Assembly (NCBI GenBank): GCA_031550525.1
Contig: JAVBON010000010.1
Span: forward strand, 1 to 64,000
DNA from: WRHT01 sp031550525
GTDB taxonomy: Bacteria > Desulfobacterota > Desulfovibrionia > Desulfovibrionales > Desulfovibrionaceae
Length of the DNA: 64,000 nt
Direction: 5' to 3'
A program made the position numbers and the translations under genes. The notes below the pieces were generated by a model, which ran no database searches, had not been told where the DNA came from, and worked only from the letters and a program-made list of their open reading frames with translations. Of this stretch, positions 60,146-64,000 are shown piece by piece. Positions within the stretch are counted from its first letter, which is position 1. The number at the start of each line of letters is the position of its first letter.

Positions 60146-61330
60146 TTACGGCTTCCGAATCTCGTCGTCCGTCAGGTAGCAGGCCGGGTCTTGGGCCCAT
60201 ACGTCGTCATACACGGCCTCGGCTCTGGCGCGGAAGTTGCCGCCGCAGATGTTAAGAAAGCGGCACTGGGCGCAACGGCCTTTCACATGCTTGTGTTTTT
60301 CTTTCAGCTTGGCGAGCAAGTCTATTTTGGGGTCCATCCATATTTCAGAGAAGGGGCGTTCCAGCACGTTACCGAAGGTATGGTTGCGCCAGAACTGGTC
60401 GGCATGCACCTGACCGTCCCAAGAAATGCAGGAGAAACCGCGGCCGGAACTATTGCCTTCGTTGTACTGCAAAAGCTCGAACACTTCCTCGGCGCGCTTG
60501 GGGTCTTCCTTTTGCATGCGCATCCACAGGTAGGGGCCGTCGGCGTGGTTGTCCACGGTGAGCACTTCTTTGGTCAAGCCTTTGTCGAAAAGGGCGCGGG
60601 TTTCGTCCATAATCAGGTCAACAACCTGGCGGGTTTCGCGGTGGTCTAGGTCTTCTTTAACCAGTTCGGAACCGCGCCCGGAATACACCAGGTGGTAGAA
60701 GCAGATGCGGGGTATGTCCAGCTCTTCAACCAGGCGGAACAGCTTGGGCACTTCACTCACGTTGCGGCGGTTTATGGTAAAGCGCAGGCCTACTTTAAGG
60801 CCTTCGGCCTTGCAGTTTTCAATGCCTTCAAGGGCGCGTCTGAAAGAGCCAGGCACGGCGCGGAATTTATCGTGCACTTCTTCGCCGCCGTCCAGCGATA
60901 TGCCAACGTAGGAGAGATTTACTTCTTTGAGTTCTTTGGCCTTTTGCTTGGTAATAAGGGTGCCGTTGGTGGAGATAACGGCACGCATGCCCTTTTGGGT
61001 GGCATGGCGGGCAAGCTCCACCAAATCCTGCCGCACCAGAGGCTCGCCGCCGGAAAACAGCATTACGGGCGCGCCAAAGGCTGCTAAATCGTCAATCATT
61101 ACCTTGGCCTGTTCGGTGGATATATCGTCCTTTCCGTCAACCTCAACGGCTTTGGCGTAGCAGTGCACGCACTTCAAGTTGCAGCGCTTGGTCATGTTCC
61201 AGACCACCACCGGCTTTTTATCCTTGGAAAACTGCAGCAGGTGCGACGGCAACTGGCCGGAATGGCGGTTGTAACGCAAGGCGTCCGAAGGCTCCACCTG
61301 GCCGCAGTACAATTTGGAAATGCCAATCAT
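60146..61330 (-). CDS. ahbC: 12,18-didecarboxysiroheme deacetylase AhbC (radical SAM)
   Basis: A 394-residue radical SAM/SPASM enzyme that removes the two acetate side chains of 12,18-didecarboxysiroheme to give Fe-coproporphyrin III. AGGAGAG precedes the start at 61330; the longer frame from 61417 is rejected. The N-terminus ISKLYCGQVEPSDALRY is the AhbC signature. CNLKCVHC (Cys50, Cys54, Cys57) binds the SAM cluster. The C-terminus has SCISWDGQVHADQFW and CAQCRFLNICGGNFR. It is transcribed alone, after murJ on the same strand. Confidence 0.92.
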   Translation of the reverse strand: MIGISKLYCGQVEPSDALRYNRHSGQLPSHLLQFSKDKKPVVVWNMTKRCNLKCVHCYAKAVEVDGKDDISTEQAKVMIDDLAAFGAPVMLFSGGEPLVRQDLVELARHATQKGMRAVISTNGTLITKQKAKELKEVNLSYVGISLDGGEEVHDKFRAVPGSFRRALEGIENCKAEGLKVGLRFTINRRNVSEVPKLFRLVEELDIPRICFYHLVYSGRGSELVKEDLDHRETRQVVDLIMDETRALFDKGLTKEVLTVDNHADGPYLWMRMQKEDPKRAEEVFELLQYNEGNSSGRGFSCISWDGQVHADQFWRNHTFGNVLERPFSEIWMDPKIDLLAKLKEKHKHVKGRCAQCRFLNICGGNFRARAEAVYDDVWAQDPACYLTDDEIRKP

Positions 61331-61465
61331 AAACTCTCCTTTGGATCTCTGACGGACGTAACTTTGAATTTGTGGCAGCACGCCCGCGCAAGCAAAAAGG
61401 GCGCGCAACAAGGACATTGCGCTGGCCCCGTTAAAGCAGGCGGACTATACACCTGTTGCCGCCGA

Positions 61466-63055
61466 TTATAAACTACTTTTTTTCCCGCGCTTGAAAATGC
61501 CCATGGTGTCCGCCCATATGGCCGGAGCCAGCAGGCGGCAAAGCGCGGCGAAACAGGCCAGAAATACCGCCGAGGCCGCACACAGGCTTAAAAAGGCCCC
61601 AGATAAAGGGCTGCCCGGCAATAACCCTTGCGTATAATCGCAAACCAGGCGCGCAACAAGGGCGCAAGGGGCGGAAAGCGCCAAAAGGGCGCCTGCCCGC
61701 CGTGTCAAATTTTGCAACGCTTCGGCCCCAAAGTTTTTTACCCATCTCCACAGCATCAGCGCCGTATAAAAAGCCATGGCGCTCACACCGGCAACAGCCA
61801 CGCCCATTGCCCCATACTGTTTGGACAGCCACCAGTAAAGCGGCAATGTGGTCAGGGTGGAGGCCGTGCCTACCAGCACGGGCGTAATAGTATTCTGATG
61901 GGCGTAAAAACCGCGCCCCAACACCTGCTGCACGGCCCAGAAGGAGGTGGCGCAAAGCATTACGACCAAAAGCGCGGCAGTAGCCGATGTGGCTTGGGCC
62001 GAAAACACGCCCTGCTGGAATATAAGGCGTATTGTGGGCGTGGCAACGGACATCATCCAGAAAGACAAGGGCATGATTACGGCTAGGGATGTAAGCAGGG
62101 CCTTGTTTACCGTGCCGTCAAAGCCGCGTTTGTCGCCATCGGCCACCAGCGCGGCCAGAAAGGGGTAGGAGGCCACGCCAGCCGCCTGCGCCACCACGCC
62201 CACTGGCACCATCATGATGCGCCTTGCGTAATTAAGGTGGCTTATGGCCCCCTCCGGCCCCAGCGAGCCGAAAATGCGCACAAACTGCTCATCCAGCACC
62301 ACTATGGATTGCCCCAGCATTAAGGGCAGGGCCAGCAACACAAAGCGTTTGAGGCCGGGGTGCGCCAAGGTGAGTTTTAGATCCAACCCGCCAGCGCGAG
62401 CGGCCAGAAAAGGCAAAATGAGGCTCCCCAAGGCCGCGCCGCACAGCACACCCCAAGAAAAACCCTCTATGCCCCTCTCAGGGAACATATGAATAAATAG
62501 GATGCCAATCAGAATAATACAGCCGTTGTAAACCAGCGGCGTCAGCGCGGGCACGGTGAACTGGCGGCGCATGATGAGCAGGGCTGTAAAACAGGCCCCC
62601 GGCAAAAAACAGGCCTGCGCTGGCAGTATTATGCGCAAAAAGCGCACCAGCCGCTGCATTACCGCCGGGTCCATGTTTGATGCCGCAAAGCCTGGGGCGG
62701 CAACATAGGCCACCTGCTCGGCAAAAATCCAGGCCAGAGCGGTTAAAGAGCCTATGGCAATTACCACCCACCAGAAAGCGGAGGAGAAAAAGGCCCAGCC
62801 GTCTTCGTCGCTGTTTTTGAAAAATATGGTCAGCAGCGGAATGAGGGTGATGGAAAAATACCCGCCGGCCAGCAGGTAGTTTATAAAATCCGGAATGGCG
62901 AAAGAGGCGTTGTAAATGTCTGTTTCCAGCCCCGCCCCGAAGTAATAGGATATTACCTTGTCGCGTATAAGGCCCATAAAACGCGACAGAAATATGCTGC
63001 CCGCCATAATCAGCGCGGCTGGCCCAAGGCGCTGGGCTTTGGTTAGAATGCTCAT
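61466..63055 (-). CDS. murJ: Lipid II flippase MurJ
   Basis: A 529-residue MOP-superfamily membrane protein with 14 membrane segments. RFMGLIRDKVISYYFGAG at about 25-42 is the MviN/MurJ start motif, and YARRIMMVPVGVVAQAAGVASYP holds the central conserved arginines and helix. It flips the peptidoglycan precursor lipid II to the periplasm. Its start overlaps the stop of the MtaD-like gene (ATGA), so the two are translationally coupled. Confidence 0.93.
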   Translation of the reverse strand: MSILTKAQRLGPAALIMAGSIFLSRFMGLIRDKVISYYFGAGLETDIYNASFAIPDFINYLLAGGYFSITLIPLLTIFFKNSDEDGWAFFSSAFWWVVIAIGSLTALAWIFAEQVAYVAAPGFAASNMDPAVMQRLVRFLRIILPAQACFLPGACFTALLIMRRQFTVPALTPLVYNGCIILIGILFIHMFPERGIEGFSWGVLCGAALGSLILPFLAARAGGLDLKLTLAHPGLKRFVLLALPLMLGQSIVVLDEQFVRIFGSLGPEGAISHLNYARRIMMVPVGVVAQAAGVASYPFLAALVADGDKRGFDGTVNKALLTSLAVIMPLSFWMMSVATPTIRLIFQQGVFSAQATSATAALLVVMLCATSFWAVQQVLGRGFYAHQNTITPVLVGTASTLTTLPLYWWLSKQYGAMGVAVAGVSAMAFYTALMLWRWVKNFGAEALQNLTRRAGALLALSAPCALVARLVCDYTQGLLPGSPLSGAFLSLCAASAVFLACFAALCRLLAPAIWADTMGIFKRGKKSSL

Positions 63056-64000
63056 GGCCTGTCCTGTTTGCGCAGCCAGTCGTGCAGGTTTTGGGCTTCG
63101 CGCCGCAGGGCGGGGTAGTCCAGGCTGGGGAACTTGCCGTGCGCGTAAAGTATTTTTCCTTCCACCATTGTCATTACAACTTCATGCCCGCTGGCCGCAT
63201 AGGCCAGATGGGAAACAGGGCTGCTTAAAGGCGCGAGGTTGGGCTGGGTTAGATCAAGCACAGTCAAATCTGCGGGAGAGCCTGCGCTCAGAGACCCCAG
63301 TTCCGGCCAGCCAAGAGCTTTGCCGCCGTTAACCGTTGCCATGTCCAGAGCCTGCCAGGCAGGCAGGGTGGTGGGCTCCATGCTGCGCACCTTGTGCAAC
63401 AGGGCGCAGGCGGACATTTCGGCGAACATGTTCTGGCTGTTGTTGCTGGCCGCTCCGTCTGTGCCAAGGCTTACGTTCAGGCCCTTGGCAAGCATCTGCG
63501 GCACCGGCGCTATTCCTGAGGCAAGCTTCATGTTGCTGCGCGGGTTATGCGCCACGCTGCAACCGTGCTCTGCCAACAGGGCGATTTCGTCCTCGTTCAG
63601 CTCCACGCCGTGGGCTATGAGCGTGCGCGTGGTAAGCAACCCTGCCCTCCTGCATGCCTCCACGGGTCGGCATCCGTATAGTTTCATGCTTTGCGCCGTT
63701 TCCGAAGCGGTTTCCGCCAAGTGCACATGCAGGGGCAGGTCAAGCTCCCGCGCCAGAGACGCGCATTTTTCCAGCAGGTCCAGATTGGTGGTGTATACGG
63801 AGTGCGGCGATATAGCATAGCGTATGCGGGCGTTGCCTTTAAGCTCTGCGGCTTGTTCCCTTGCCGCGTCCAGGGCCTTGGCCGGGTCAGCGTAACCTAT
63901 GGATGGAAAGGCGAAAATGCCCTCGCCCGCCACGGCGCGCATGCCGGCCTTGTCAATGCTGCGGTATATGTGCGGCTCGTTCAGGTACATGTCGCAAACT
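63052..64000 (-). CDS. MtaD-like amidohydrolase, 5' end beyond the window
   Basis: The frame is open to the window edge (VCDMYLNEPHIYRS), so the true start and about 100 N-terminal residues, including the first metal-binding HxH, are missing. The visible part has HVHLAETASETA, LIAHGVELNEDEIALLAEHG, AHNPRSNMKLASG and LGTDGAASNNSQNM, the metal- and substrate-site motifs of 5-methylthioadenosine/S-adenosylhomocysteine deaminases. It may recycle SAH or MTA, which fits a genome with many SAM-using enzymes. It is coupled to murJ. Confidence 0.85.
   Translation of the reverse strand, partial: VCDMYLNEPHIYRSIDKAGMRAVAGEGIFAFPSIGYADPAKALDAAREQAAELKGNARIRYAISPHSVYTTNLDLLEKCASLARELDLPLHVHLAETASETAQSMKLYGCRPVEACRRAGLLTTRTLIAHGVELNEDEIALLAEHGCSVAHNPRSNMKLASGIAPVPQMLAKGLNVSLGTDGAASNNSQNMFAEMSACALLHKVRSMEPTTLPAWQALDMATVNGGKALGWPELGSLSAGSPADLTVLDLTQPNLAPLSSPVSHLAYAASGHEVVMTMVEGKILYAHGKFPSLDYPALRREAQNLHDWLRKQDRP

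Noticed and set aside
1..64000. tRNA or rRNA genes
   Set aside because: I looked through all gaps for T-loop motifs and conserved rRNA sequence and found none convincing. A covariance-model search would settle this.

Overview
The window looks like a chromosomal segment of an anaerobic sulfate reducer of the Desulfovibrionaceae. The main reason is a close copy of the Desulfovibrio molybdenum aldehyde oxidoreductase (Mop), with its eight iron-sulfur cysteines and catalytic Glu869 at the same positions as in the D. gigas enzyme. The siroheme-dependent heme pathway (hemL, hemB, ahbA, ahbB, ahbC, ahbD), a PerR-rubredoxin pair, a SulP sulfate-type permease and a flavoredoxin-like protein fit the same group. 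I see no rRNA, tRNA, CRISPR array, phage or complete insertion sequence.

Layout. 0.3-4.7 kb: cell-surface genes (YLDPGSGS small membrane protein, NoeA-like methyltransferase, sulfatase-type membrane enzyme). 4.8-9.7 kb: SulP permease, perR with a palindromic operator, a CX4C rubredoxin and a solo YcaO protein. 9.8-16.6 kb: hemL, ahbB, gpsA and small redox or unknown genes. 17-21.4 kb: HIT protein, IHF/HU, an Elp3-like radical SAM protein, fur, an orphan peptide-ABC ATPase and flavoredoxin. 21.5-24.9 kb: a polar amino acid ABC transporter operon interrupted by a MITE-like repeat. 25-26 kb: a glycosyltransferase. 26.3-33.3 kb: an AT-richer accessory block with a C39-type peptidase coupled to an outer-membrane barrel, a small secreted protein, three tandem paralogues of unknown function, two Skp/OmpH proteins and MITE-like repeats. 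33.3-46.3 kb: zupT, mop and seven genes associated with it. 46.5-49.6 kb: surface or secreted unknowns, including a lone inverse-autotransporter barrel. 49.9-56.1 kb: an RND efflux pair and a two-component pair whose response regulator lacks the phosphoacceptor Asp. 56.2-64 kb: ahbA, ahbD, hemB, an EamA transporter, ahbC, murJ and a partial MtaD-like deaminase.

How the genes fit together. HemL and HemB act early in tetrapyrrole synthesis. AhbA/AhbB decarboxylate siroheme, AhbC deacetylates the product, and AhbD makes heme b; these genes lie in three separate places in the window. The mop cluster links an aldehyde oxidoreductase to a flavin/Fe-S protein without an NAD(P)H domain, a zinc-ribbon protein, a methyltransferase, a C_GCAxxG_C_C protein, a radical SAM enzyme related to tetraether-lipid synthase, a PaaK-like ligase and a MocA-HD nucleotidyltransferase. 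The last probably makes the cytosine form of the molybdopterin cofactor. This cluster is the best candidate for an undescribed system. The pseudo-receiver regulator and the gene-converting triplicate family are the other strongest leads.
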